A DNA stretch of 15,887 bases. Origin: Chrysochromulina parva (taxonomy: Eukaryota; Haptophyta; Prymnesiales; Chrysochromulinaceae). The translations under genes and the position numbers were made by a program. Below are positions 1 through 6,990 of the stretch, piece after piece (the stretch's first letter is position 1; every line of letters begins with the position of its first letter). The notes beneath the pieces were generated by a model. It was not told the DNA's origin. It saw only the letters and a program-made list of their open reading frames with translations, and did no database searches. The stretch is from the NCBI GenBank assembly GCA_002887195.1, contig PJAB01001263.1:1-15887 (forward strand), given 5' to 3'.

Positions 1-434
1 GCCCCCCCATCCGGGGGCGGGCCGTGAAACGCATCGGAAAATCCTCCCCAGGGTGGATGGTTTTTCCACAACCTCCCGAACTTCCCCTACGGAAAAGGGG
101 GGTTCGATGTGTCGGGAGGGCGGGGGGGTAAGGGGTCACCGGGTGTCATCACACTGATGAACCCCGGGCCGTATAGGCCGTTATACTTGTGGGGGCCGCT
201 CGTAGGGGGGTCGCAAACGATCCGCCCTCAGCCAAGGGGGGGTTCTAGCCGCCCGATGGTCGCCCGCCTCGTTAGGTACGGTCCGGTGAGACAAAAGACA
301 ACTTTTCTAGTACACCACCGCGGCCCGCGCTCAGACGTCAGAGTCAGCCCAGCCCTCAGATCGCAGATCCGGTCCAATCTTTCTCGATTAGAGTTGTAGC
401 CCTCGGGACGCGGATTTCGCAAATTTCCAGGCAA
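1..434. other. Upstream region without a recognised gene
   Basis: I see no convincing coding sequence here. The open frames on both strands have no natural protein character. The stretch is rich in short runs of G and C and precedes the MutS2-like gene, so it probably holds that gene's promoter and 5' leader, and possibly an upstream exon. No TATA box or other element is clear enough to call. Confidence 0.4.
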
Positions 435-2921
435 ATGAGGAGACGCAAGAGCCGTCGAGTCATCCTCCTGGTGCTCGTGACCGGAATACAAGATGTGGGA
501 TCGATGCTCAGAATACGAGACGTGGGACACAGTGCCCTGGAGCCAACCGCGGTCATTGATGCTCTCGTCCGCAACGCACGCACGGTGCCTGGTGCGCATG
601 CACTTCGCTCCGCTAGCTTGGCACCGTCGGCGGTGGCTGCGACCCAGCAGTATGCACTCGTGGCAGAAGCCATGGCATTGCAACCTGACGAGCTCCCTCC
701 GCTTTGTCACTGCCTGGACCTTGAGCCTGCACTCATCGCGCTGCGCGATGCGCAATCTCTCGATATTCGCACGCTGGCCGAGGTGTCCAATGCAGTTGAG
801 GCGCTCAACTTGCTCGCGAAATGGTCGGAGGGCGAGTTGGCACGCGTGCGCTGCCCAGGGCTGGCGGCGCTAGCGGCCGCGGCCGCCCCCCCCGAGCGTC
901 TGGCAACCAAGCTCGGCGGCACGCCACGGCCCTTTGTGGAGATGCCCGGCGGTCTGGGCCTCTCGTCGGACGCCTTCCCGATCCTTCGCAGCCGGCGCGC
1001 TGCCGTGAGCGTGGCCGAGAAGGCCGTCACGCAGCAGATGCAGCAGCTGATGGCGGATGGCTCGTTCAAGCAGCAGCTGTCCGAGCCGGACGCCCAGGTG
1101 CAGCAGCGCGACGGCCGTTGGGTGGTACCGGTACCGCCCTCATCTATGAGGAGCCTCGGGATCGAAGTCGCCCGCTCTCGTCGGGGCTCGACCGTCTTCG
1201 TCGAGCCACACCAACTCGTGGGGCTCTCGTCGACGGCACGGGCGGCGGCGGCCTCGCTCGCGGCCACGGAGGCGCGCTTGTTGCTCGGGGTCAGCTTGCT
1301 CCTCCGGCGCGAGCTCGGCGGGCTTCTCGAGTCGGTGAACGCGGCCGCGAGCCTCGACGGTGCTGTGGCGCGAGCCGTGCTCGGGCGCCAGTGGGATGGA
1401 GTGGTGCCGATGGTGGGGGAGGAGGGCGTGGTGCAGCTGCCAGAGGCACGCCATCCGTTGCTGGCACTCCGCTTTGCCAGCGGCGCGGCAAAGTTCAAGG
1501 TCGTAGGCAACTCGGTCGCGCTGCAGGCGGGCTCGAAGAGGACGCGTGCGGTCACGTTCGACACCGAGGGCGGCCCAGCGGGAGCGAGCAGCTCGACGTC
1601 TGTGCTGCCGCAGGCGCTGCTGCTCACTGGACCCAACGGGGGCGGTAAGTCGGTGGTCCTCAAGACGGTGGCACTCTGTGCCGTGCTCTGCCGGCTCGGG
1701 GTGCCGTTGCCGTGCGCCCCGAGGTCGTCTGAGGGGATGCCGCCGCGGTGCGACTTTTTCTCGACGATCGTGACCGACCTCGACGACTCGCAGTCCGTCG
1801 AGCGCGACGCCTCCTCCTTCACCGCGCACATCCGCACGTGCAAGGCGGCGCTCGCGGCGGTCGAGGAAGACGCGCGCTCGCAACGCCATACCCTCGTCGT
1901 TCTTGACGAGCCGGGCGCGGCAACCGACCCGCTGCAGGGCGCGGCGATCGCTCGGGCGGTGATTGAGGCGCTCCTCGACGCGGGCGCGCTCGTGCTCGCA
2001 AGCACGCACTCGGACGCGCTCAAGCGCCTCGGGCTGGCCGACGCACGCATTGCAGTGGGGGCGATGGCGCTCTCGCCAGCCGGGGAACCTCTCTACTCCC
2101 TCGTGCTCGGCGCGGTGGGCTCTTCGCACGCCCTCGACGCGGCGGCGCGCGAAGGCCTCCCTGCCGCGCTGCTCGAGCGTGCGCAGCAGCTCCTCCCCGA
2201 TGCCGAGGGAGACGGCGGCACCATGCGCCGGGAGATGGAGGCGCTGCTGGTGGCGCTCCAGCAGACGAGTGCGCACGCGGCGATGGATCGCGAAGCGGCG
2301 GCGCGCGCGCGCACGCAGGCGGAGGCGAGCCTATCCGATGCACGGAAGGCCGCCGCCGCCGCCGCCGTCTCGCTCGGCCAGTCGTCCGATTGGCTCTCGA
2401 AGCTCACCCAACGGCTGGACGCGATGGTGGCCCGCCTACGAGCGGACAAGGCCGAGGAGCTCGAGCTGCTCGGCACGACGATTCGCGCGCTCCGACTTGG
2501 GCAGCGTGACGCGACAGAGGCCCGCCTGCGCGCGCTCGCCGCGCTCGGCCTGCAGCCGGTGGGCACGCACACGCCCCTGCGCAAAGGCGAGTCCCTCTCC
2601 ATCGTGCCCGCGGGCAGCGCTGGCTTGGGGAGTGGCGCTCAATACGGCGCGGTCGTTGAGGGGGTCGTGGCCGAGGATGCGGGCGAGTATGACGCGAGCG
2701 TGCTCGTGGCTGTGCGTGGCGCCCCGGCCATCAGGGTCGACCGCAGCGAGTGCGCCACCTGGCTCATCGAGGACAGTGCCACAGACGGGGGCGGCGACCG
2801 CTGGGCTTGGATGGCGGCTCCTACGGCAGCGGTGGGCTCCAGAGCAGCAGCAGGAGCAGGAGGTGGTGCCCCTGCGGCAGCAGCTCGGGGAGCAGCAAGC
2901 TCGAAGCGGAAGCGCCGCTGA
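435..2921 (+). CDS. mutS2: MutS2-like DNA-binding ATPase lacking an Smr domain
   Basis: This 828-residue protein belongs to the MutS2 branch of the MutS ATPases, which bind branched DNA or stalled ribosomes rather than mismatches. Residues about 35-150 match the MutS2 N-terminal core and 215-340 the central helical core. The ATPase is complete: Walker A TGPNGGGKS at 398-406, a MutS-type signature ending RDASSFTAHI near 457-466, Walker B LVVLDEP with Asp491 and Glu492, and the switch His525 in ASTHSD. A helical, Ala/Arg-rich coiled-coil segment follows (about 595-680), then a small beta domain (about 700-760) and a basic tail ending KRKRR. The C-terminal Smr endonuclease domain of typical bacterial MutS2 is absent. 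Plant and algal MutS2 proteins are often plastid proteins. No clear transit peptide is visible at this ATG, so the true start may lie in an upstream exon. The KRKRR tail could instead be a nuclear signal. The frame is uninterrupted, unlike most others in the window. Confidence 0.85.
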   Translation: MRRRKSRRVILLVLVTGIQDVGSMLRIRDVGHSALEPTAVIDALVRNARTVPGAHALRSASLAPSAVAATQQYALVAEAMALQPDELPPLCHCLDLEPALIALRDAQSLDIRTLAEVSNAVEALNLLAKWSEGELARVRCPGLAALAAAAAPPERLATKLGGTPRPFVEMPGGLGLSSDAFPILRSRRAAVSVAEKAVTQQMQQLMADGSFKQQLSEPDAQVQQRDGRWVVPVPPSSMRSLGIEVARSRRGSTVFVEPHQLVGLSSTARAAAASLAATEARLLLGVSLLLRRELGGLLESVNAAASLDGAVARAVLGRQWDGVVPMVGEEGVVQLPEARHPLLALRFASGAAKFKVVGNSVALQAGSKRTRAVTFDTEGGPAGASSSTSVLPQALLLTGPNGGGKSVVLKTVALCAVLCRLGVPLPCAPRSSEGMPPRCDFFSTIVTDLDDSQSVERDASSFTAHIRTCKAALAAVEEDARSQRHTLVVLDEPGAATDPLQGAAIARAVIEALLDAGALVLASTHSDALKRLGLADARIAVGAMALSPAGEPLYSLVLGAVGSSHALDAAAREGLPAALLERAQQLLPDAEGDGGTMRREMEALLVALQQTSAHAAMDREAAARARTQAEASLSDARKAAAAAAVSLGQSSDWLSKLTQRLDAMVARLRADKAEELELLGTTIRALRLGQRDATEARLRALAALGLQPVGTHTPLRKGESLSIVPAGSAGLGSGAQYGAVVEGVVAEDAGEYDASVLVAVRGAPAIRVDRSECATWLIEDSATDGGGDRWAWMAAPTAAVGSRAAAGAGGGAPAAAARGAASSKRKRR

Positions 2922-3425
2922 AGCCAGGACTTTTAGTCCGGTAAGAAAGCAAGCAAGACTATAACGATAGGTTGCTTGTCCGGTATATATACTCGAGATC
3001 CGAGTCCCACGCCCCACCATCATGGCCACCACATGGGCATCGCGTCGATCCATCCACCATCGAGGGCGATCGCGTCGGGTCTATCATGTGATCGCCCGTT
3101 TTGAGATTGGGCGGCCCCGGCCGATCGTGATGGGCATCATGCATCGCATGGGCATCATGATGGGCCTTGCGATGTGTATCGGGTCACGGCTCACGGGTGT
3201 TGGTGACCACACGCGCGGACCGCGGTAGCAACGTAGATAACATTAAAACGACCAGGCGACACCGGCAGCGTGAGAGCGTCGCGAGGCGGGCAGCTCTTTC
3301 AAACCTTGCGCCTCGTCGCGTTCTACGCGACGAGGCGCAAGGTGGCAGGAATCCTTTCGAAGCGCCGTGACCACAAACCGGTTCGCGCATCGAGTCGCGG
3401 TTCTTGGCCGGTTGCCGCTCCCGCG
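2922..3425. other. Gene-free spacer with TATA-like and GCATC-rich motifs
   Basis: No gene is recognisable. The stretch contains TATATATA at 2984-2991, just after the MutS2 stop; it could be part of a polyadenylation region or a promoter for a downstream transcript. A cluster of GGGCATCATG-like words lies at 3131-3175, and a long perfect hairpin at 3303-3343 is listed separately. Confidence 0.4.
3303..3343. repeat. Perfect 18-bp inverted repeat with a 5-nt loop
   Basis: The arm ACCTTGCGCCTCGTCGCG at 3303-3320 is the exact reverse complement of 3326-3343, with loop TTCTA at 3321-3325. The stem has no mismatches and is very GC-rich, so it would fold stably in RNA or extrude in DNA. It is not followed by a T-run, so it is not a bacterial-type terminator. 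It is too long for a histone 3' stem-loop. Its role is unknown. Confidence 0.85.
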
Positions 3426-4175
3426 CTACTCGCTGGTGACGGCCAACACACTCGCAGCAATCGCGCCCTCGATCACCGCTTCTGCTGGGGTCTTGGGCCT
3501 CTCTGCTGGGGCCGGGTCTTGGGCCGGAACTGGCACCTCCTCCGCAAGTTGAAGTAGGGAAGCGGCCGACACCTCCGGTGGCGGCGGCGCCGGCAGCGCA
3601 TCGCTGGTGACGGCGAGGATGCTCGCAGCAATCGCGCCCTCGACCGCGGCCTGTGCAGGGGTCTTGGGCCGCAGCGGCGGCGCCGGCAGCGCATCGCTGG
3701 TGACGGCGAGGATGCTCGCAGCAATCGCGCCCTCGACCGCGGCCTGTGCAGGGGTCTTGGGCCTCTCAGCGGTACCAGTCAGGGGCTCGGGCGTAGGAGC
3801 CGTTGCTGCTGCCCCCGGCGCTGCTGCCGCCACCTGCGCCGCCGCCACTTGCGCCGCCACCTGCGCGGCTAACTGCGCCGCCGGTGCTGCTGCTACCGCG
3901 GCAGACGGCGCTGACTTTGATACGGGCGGACGGCACGGCGCACAGAAACCGCCCACAGTGTATACCACCGATCCGGAGATGGAACTGGTCCCGATACCTC
4001 GGCCAAAGCCGGCGCCCGCTCTGGCGCCCGCTCCGGCGCCCGCTCCGGCGCCCGCTACGGCGTTCGCGCCCGCTCCGGCGCCCGCGCCCGCTCCGGCGCG
4101 CCATCGCCGCCGCGCAGGTGGCGGCGCAAGTGGCGGCGGCGCAGGTGGCGGCAGCAGCGCCGGGGGCAGCAGCAA
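3426..4175 (-). CDS. Ala/Pro-rich repeat protein, leftward gene at a scrambled locus
   Basis: This is an open frame of 249 residues with stop TAG at 3426-3428. I do not recognise a family. The C-terminal half looks like genuine protein: three copies of a block reading RPKTPAQAAVEGAIAAS followed by (I/V)LAVTS(D/E) are separated by Pro-rich linkers. The two upstream copies are identical over 93 nt and the last has diverged by substitutions that keep the frame. The middle has AAQVAA-type Ala/Gln/Val repeats followed by PEPLTGTAERPKTP. The N-terminal 65 or so residues (4175 down to about 3910) read through the opposite arm of an inverted repeat and through the antisense of a rightward coding block. 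The real start is therefore probably near 3900 or in another exon. The AAQVAA...LTGTAERP segment is duplicated in opposite orientation in the rightward gene. Confidence 0.45.
   Translation of the reverse strand: MLLPPALLPPPAPPPLAPPPARRRWRAGAGAGAGAGANAVAGAGAGAGAGARAGAGFGRGIGTSSISGSVVYTVGGFCAPCRPPVSKSAPSAAVAAAPAAQLAAQVAAQVAAAQVAAAAPGAAATAPTPEPLTGTAERPKTPAQAAVEGAIAASILAVTSDALPAPPLRPKTPAQAAVEGAIAASILAVTSDALPAPPPPEVSAASLLQLAEEVPVPAQDPAPAERPKTPAEAVIEGAIAASVLAVTSE
3580..3765. repeat. Two identical 93-bp tandem repeats
   Basis: The word TCGCTGGTGACGGCGAGGAT recurs at 3601 and 3694, and the surrounding sequence is the same with a period of 93 bp (31 codons). A third, diverged copy starts at 3430, offset by 171 bp (57 codons). 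All offsets are multiples of three, so the repeat adds protein blocks to the leftward gene without breaking its frame. Confidence 0.85.
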
Positions 4176-4215
4176 CGGCTGCGCCCGAGCCCCTGACTGG
4201 TACCGCTGAGAGGCC
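3760..4215. repeat. Inverted duplication with arms of about 106-109 bp
   Basis: The left arm (3760-3868) is nearly the reverse complement of the right arm (4110-4215). A second right-arm copy at 4264-4358 is an even closer match to the left arm, because it keeps a triplet missing from the first. Both arms encode the AAQVAA...PEPLTGTAERP segment, reading outward: leftward in the left arm and rightward in the right arms. This is a head-to-head palindromic duplication of a coding piece. Confidence 0.85.
4012..4098 (+). repeat. Pro-Ala minisatellite (GCGCCCGCTCCG units)
   Basis: Imperfect repeats of GGCGCCCGCTCC encode (Pro-Ala)n on the + strand, directly downstream of the first TDPEMELVPIPRPKP block. 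Such Ala-Pro tracts commonly act as extended linkers. The other strand would give Ala-Gly repeats. Confidence 0.7.
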
Positions 4216-4393
4216 CTCTACAATCAAGAGCTCGCGTCAACCTAAGCCTCGCAGGTGGCCCCGGCGCAAGTGGCGGCGGCGCAGGTGGCGGCAGCAGCGC
4301 CGGGGGCAGCAGCAACGGCTCCTGCGCCCGAGCCCCTGACTGGTACCGCTGAGAGGCCCTCTACAATCAAGAGCTCGCGTCAACCTAAGCCTC
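4124..4393 (+). repeat. Tandem duplication of about 140 bp that breaks the frame
   Basis: The stretch 4124-4250 (127 nt) is repeated at 4264-4393 (130 nt), ending at the same AACCTAAGCCTC. The copies differ mainly by one added triplet. The starting offset is 140 nt, not a multiple of three, so the encoded AAQVAA...TAERPSTIKSSRQPKP block sits in two different reading frames. The duplication therefore disrupts, or post-dates, the intact rightward gene. Confidence 0.85.
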
Positions 4394-4660
4394 CTCCCCA
4401 GATGGTCGAGCCTCGCGCACCGCCGCGGCCAGTGCGCCTGGGCAGCCAAGGGCAGCCTGCGGACGACCGCGTCGCGCGCGAAGCGCTCCCTCGAGCCGCT
4501 CGTCGCTGCCGCAGCAGTTACCGCAGCAGACGCGCCCCTCGAGCCCGTGGAACCCGTGGACGCCGCTGACTTTGATACGGGCGGACGGCACAGCGCACAG
4601 AAGCCGCCCACAGTGTATACCACCGATCCGGAGATGGAACTGGTCCAGATCCCTCGGTGA
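4340..4660 (+). CDS. C-terminal part of the rightward Ala/Pro-rich gene
   Basis: The frame is open from the previous stop at 4337 to TGA at 4658-4660. Its last 57 residues look natural: RSLEPLVAAAAVTAADAPLE, then EPVEPVDAADFDTGGRH and a TVYTTDPEMELVQIPR ending. Upstream of about 4490 the better-looking coding sense (TAERPSTIKSSRQPKPPPQM and on) is in another frame, so a frame break or intron lies between them. I do not recognise a family. The terminal TGA overlaps a perfect GTGAGT donor, so this could be an internal exon. Together with the block at 3909-4110 it seems to be the remnant of a rightward gene that was copied and rearranged. Confidence 0.35.
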   Translation: MVPLRGPLQSRARVNLSLLPRWSSLAHRRGQCAWAAKGSLRTTASRAKRSLEPLVAAAAVTAADAPLEPVEPVDAADFDTGGRHSAQKPPTVYTTDPEMELVQIPR

Positions 4661-5175
4661 GTTACTGTGAGTGGCGGCAGCGACCATAATCGAGCGCTTC
4701 GGACGCGGCCTGCTGGCGCTCCGAGGCACCCCGCCACCCGACACAGGCAGCGCAGCGGCGCTCCCTCCCCATCGGTCCTCGGACGTCGCGGGCTCCCCCC
4801 TCGGGCGGACCGAGCCCCAGTGATCCATCCAGTAGAGATTGCCGAATTTCCGTGTTAGAAGGCCTCGAGGGGAAGGACCGTCGCAGCGAGCGACGCCCCC
4901 CGGGGATGCCTCACCCCTCCGGTGGTCAGAGAGCACAGCTATCAGCTTTGAAGGTGCGCCTATCTGCAGCTAAGCAGCTCTCCACCCCCCACCACAGAGA
5001 GGTTGTCCACTCCTGTTTGAGCTTCAGAACCCGGTACTTCCGACGAAAATCCCCCTCCCCCCCCCTTTCCCCCTCTTCCTACCATTTGCATGCGGCATGC
5101 GCGACCCTGCAAACCAAACTCGAAAAGTTCACGGCTGGCTAACTGGCTGGCTCCTCGCGGCGGGGCGAAAAGCCG
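4661..5175. other. Spacer with a pyrimidine-rich tract before the FG-repeat gene
   Basis: No gene is recognisable here. A C/T tract at about 5048-5082 lies some 95 nt upstream of the first ATG of the next gene and could be part of its promoter or leader, or the tract of a 3' splice site. The palindrome GCATGCGGCATGC follows at about 5089-5101. Confidence 0.35.
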
Positions 5176-6302
5176 ATGATCGTCAGGGCCATGGCGTTGC
5201 TTCTCCTGCTCAGCCCTTCGGTGGGCCAGCCCGATCTCAATTACGCGTGCCGAGATCCGGCGCGGCGCAATCCGTGCGAGGGCCATCGCGAGGTTGCGTG
5301 CTTCCTCGCGGGAATCAGCTTGCGCGAGGTCCACCACCTGCGCGCCTGGGTGCGAGACCCCGAAATGGAGGCAAAGGCGTATCAGATGAACCATCAGCAG
5401 GACGAGGCAAAGGAGGTGGGGCGACAGGGCACGCTGCCATCGCCGATCCACGGCCACATGTCTGCGCAGCAGGCACACATCGCCGTCCCTCGCGACTCAG
5501 ACTTCGTGCTCGACCGGGTCACACAACGTCTGGAGAAGCTGGCGAATGCGGCAGCGCGGCGCCCGCCCCCGCTGGCGGCCTCTTCGGCAGCGCGGCGCCC
5601 GCCCCCGCTGGCGGCCTCTTCGGCAGCGCGGCGCCCGCCCCCTCTGGCGGCCTCTTCGGTGGCGCTCCGGCTGCTGCTGGCGGTCTTTTTGGATGCGCTC
5701 CGGCTGCTGCTGGCGGCGGTCTTTTCGGCGGCGCGCCGACGCCGCACTCGCCGCCGCCGTTCTCGCCGCCCGGCGCGCCGACGCCCGCCAGATCGGGTGC
5801 GACGCCGGCGTTCGGCGCGGGTGCGACGCCACCGCCCGCCCCCTCTGGCGGCCTCTTCGGTGGCGCGCCGCCCGCCCCTTCTGCCGGCCTCTTCGGCGGC
5901 ACGCCGCCGCCCTCCCCTTCTGGCGGCCTCTTCGGCGGCGCGGCGGCGTTCGTCCCGGCCTCTGGCGCCACGCCGGCACAAGCGTACCGTCGCCGCGGAT
6001 ACCGTGCCGCCGCCGCCGAGAGGAGGGTCACCGTCTTACGCTTCGCTCCGCGCGCCAGCAGCGGCGGTCTCGTCAGCGGCGGCCTCGTGCCCCCCGCGCC
6101 CACCCATGCCGTCGAGTTCGTTCGATTCCACACGACAGGCACGCGCCTCCCGAGCTGCGCCGAGCTCCAGATTGCACAGCTGAAGAAGCCGCATGCCACG
6201 ATGTTTCTGCAGCGCCGTGCACGTGGGTGGGCTTTGGGCCACCACTCCGGTGCAATACGATGTGGAGATGTGCCCGAGGGGGTGCATGTGCGATGTCGAT
6301 GA
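5176..6302 (+). CDS. GLFG-repeat nucleoporin-like protein, N-terminal part frame-shifted
   Basis: From about 5540 to 5970 one + frame (stop at 6300-6302) holds eight GLFG motifs at about 5577, 5612, 5648, 5681, 5718, 5851, 5885 and 5925, spaced by Ala/Pro/Ser linkers. This matches FG-nucleoporins of the NUP98/NUP100 type, whose GLFG repeats form the pore permeability barrier. The frame choice is well supported: the motif is written GGC CTC TTC GGC, GGT CTT TTT GGA or GGT CTT TTC GGC, all silent here but amino-acid changing in the other frames. The upstream part (5176 to about 5545) looks like protein in a different frame: an ATG, a short hydrophobic run, then an acidic and helical segment ending FVLDRVTQRLEKLANA, with G or C in roughly three quarters of third positions. 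One missing base near 5550 would join the two. The C-terminal tail (about 5975-6302) is Arg-rich and I recognise no autoproteolytic domain in it. Confidence 0.5.
5552..5960 (+). repeat. GLFG repeat array (eight copies)
   Basis: The first units, of about 35-36 bp, are nearly identical tandem copies (GGCAGCGCGGCGCCCGCCCC followed by the GLFG codons). Later units are diverged and separated by longer Pro/Ala linkers, including an ATPAFGAG stretch with an extra FG. Conservation of GLFG against variable spacers indicates selection on the motif. Confidence 0.75.
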
Positions 6303-6502
6303 CGATATGGGGCGCGCGGGGCGCGCGGAGATCGCAATGGCTGGTTACACTGTGAACTGTGTGCGTGACGCGCGTGCGAAATCACGTATCTAAGTCAGGG
6401 GTGTCAGAAACGGCCGTGTGCACTACCACGAAAGTGAACAATCATTGTTGCGACACCATATGAATTTTATGTTTCTCCTATTTTTGGCTTTAAGCTTTAA
6501 TA

Positions 6503-6702
6503 TTAGTCACGAGCTGCCTCCGTCGACAGCACCATCGGCGGGCCGGTGGCGCGCGCAAAGGTCGTCCTGATGGCGGCCGCCACATGCGGCGTGCCGATCG
6601 AGTGCGACGTATTGTGCGTCGCCGCGTTCGCGATGCGCTCGGCGATGAGTCGAGAAGCTTCCCATGACCCGCATTGATGGAAACCAGATTGCCGAAAACC
6701 CA
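6503..6702 (-). CDS. 3' end of an unidentified gene cut by the mobile element
   Basis: A - strand frame ends at TAA (6503-6505) and reads, toward its C-terminus, SWEASRLIAERIANAATHNT, SHSIGTPHVAAAIRTTF and ARATGPPMVLSTEAARD. This has balanced composition and helical character and looks like genuine protein, but I do not recognise the family. Upstream the frame runs into the left terminal repeat of the element at 6703, so codons beyond that are not part of the gene. The simplest reading is that this is the last exon of a leftward gene whose upstream part was separated by the insertion. I could not find a convincing continuation in the right flank (14363-14568). An AG acceptor close to 6650 would be the alternative exon start. 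Confidence 0.45.
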
Positions 6703-6735
6703 GGATTCCGAATAGGTGGGTGTCAGGGTATGATT
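6703..6735 (+). repeat. Left terminal inverted repeat
   Basis: It begins GGATTCCGAATAGGTGGGTG and ends ...GGGTATGATT at 6735. It pairs perfectly with 14330-14362 on the other strand, and homology continues over 6736-6743 (GGGCAACC). Confidence 0.9.
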
Positions 6736-6757
6736 GGGCAACCAAAAAGCCCTACAG

Positions 6758-6888
6758 GCATACCCCCATACACTGTGGACGGTCTGGTGGTCGCCCGACA
6801 GAGCATACCCCCGTACCCCTGACGGCCACCTTCCATAAATGGTACCAGTAACGGACGCGAAAGGCTGGGGAGCATACGTTTATACCCC
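6758..6888 (+). repeat. Left subterminal GCATACCCCC motifs
   Basis: There are copies at 6758-6771 (GCATACCCCCATAC) and 6803-6817 (GCATACCCCCGTACC), plus a diverged one at 6872-6888 (GCATAC...TATACCCC). Clustered subterminal repeats are typical transposase-binding sites. The same motif occurs near the right end. Confidence 0.7.
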
Positions 6889-6990
6889 TGGCTGACCCCT
6901 TCTAGTTGATGTGCGGTCCCCCTACCCAACTCGGGTTGTCGGGTACTTGACGGTGTGTTGAATGCTGAAACGTGGTACCATGGTGTATGC

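Larger units (their letters stand above)
3909..4657 (+). repeat. Dispersed 94-bp direct repeat encoding ADFDTGGRH...TDPEMEL
   Basis: Copies lie at 3909-4002 and 4564-4657 and differ at a few positions. Read on the + strand, both encode ADFDTGGRH(G/S)AQKPPTVY followed by TTDPEMELV(P/Q)IPR. Most changes between the copies are silent or conservative, which argues that + is the coding sense. The first copy continues into a Pro-Ala repeat. The second ends at CGGTGAGT, which can be either a TGA stop or an intron donor. Confidence 0.75.

Noticed and set aside
707..2276. Long - strand open frames (447 and 378 codons) opposite the MutS2-like gene
   Set aside because: They are antisense shadows of a GC-rich gene. 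Their sequences are Arg/Ala/Ser-rich without motifs, whereas the + strand has all MutS ATPase motifs.
3580..3765. CRISPR-like array from regularly spaced repeats
   Set aside because: The units are contiguous 93-bp coding duplications without spacers, in a eukaryotic-looking context.
4960..5478. A - strand frame of 172 codons opposite the N-terminal part of the FG-repeat gene
   Set aside because: Some of it looks helical, but G/C bias at third codon positions is stronger in the + frame starting at 5176, and the - frame has no recognisable motif.
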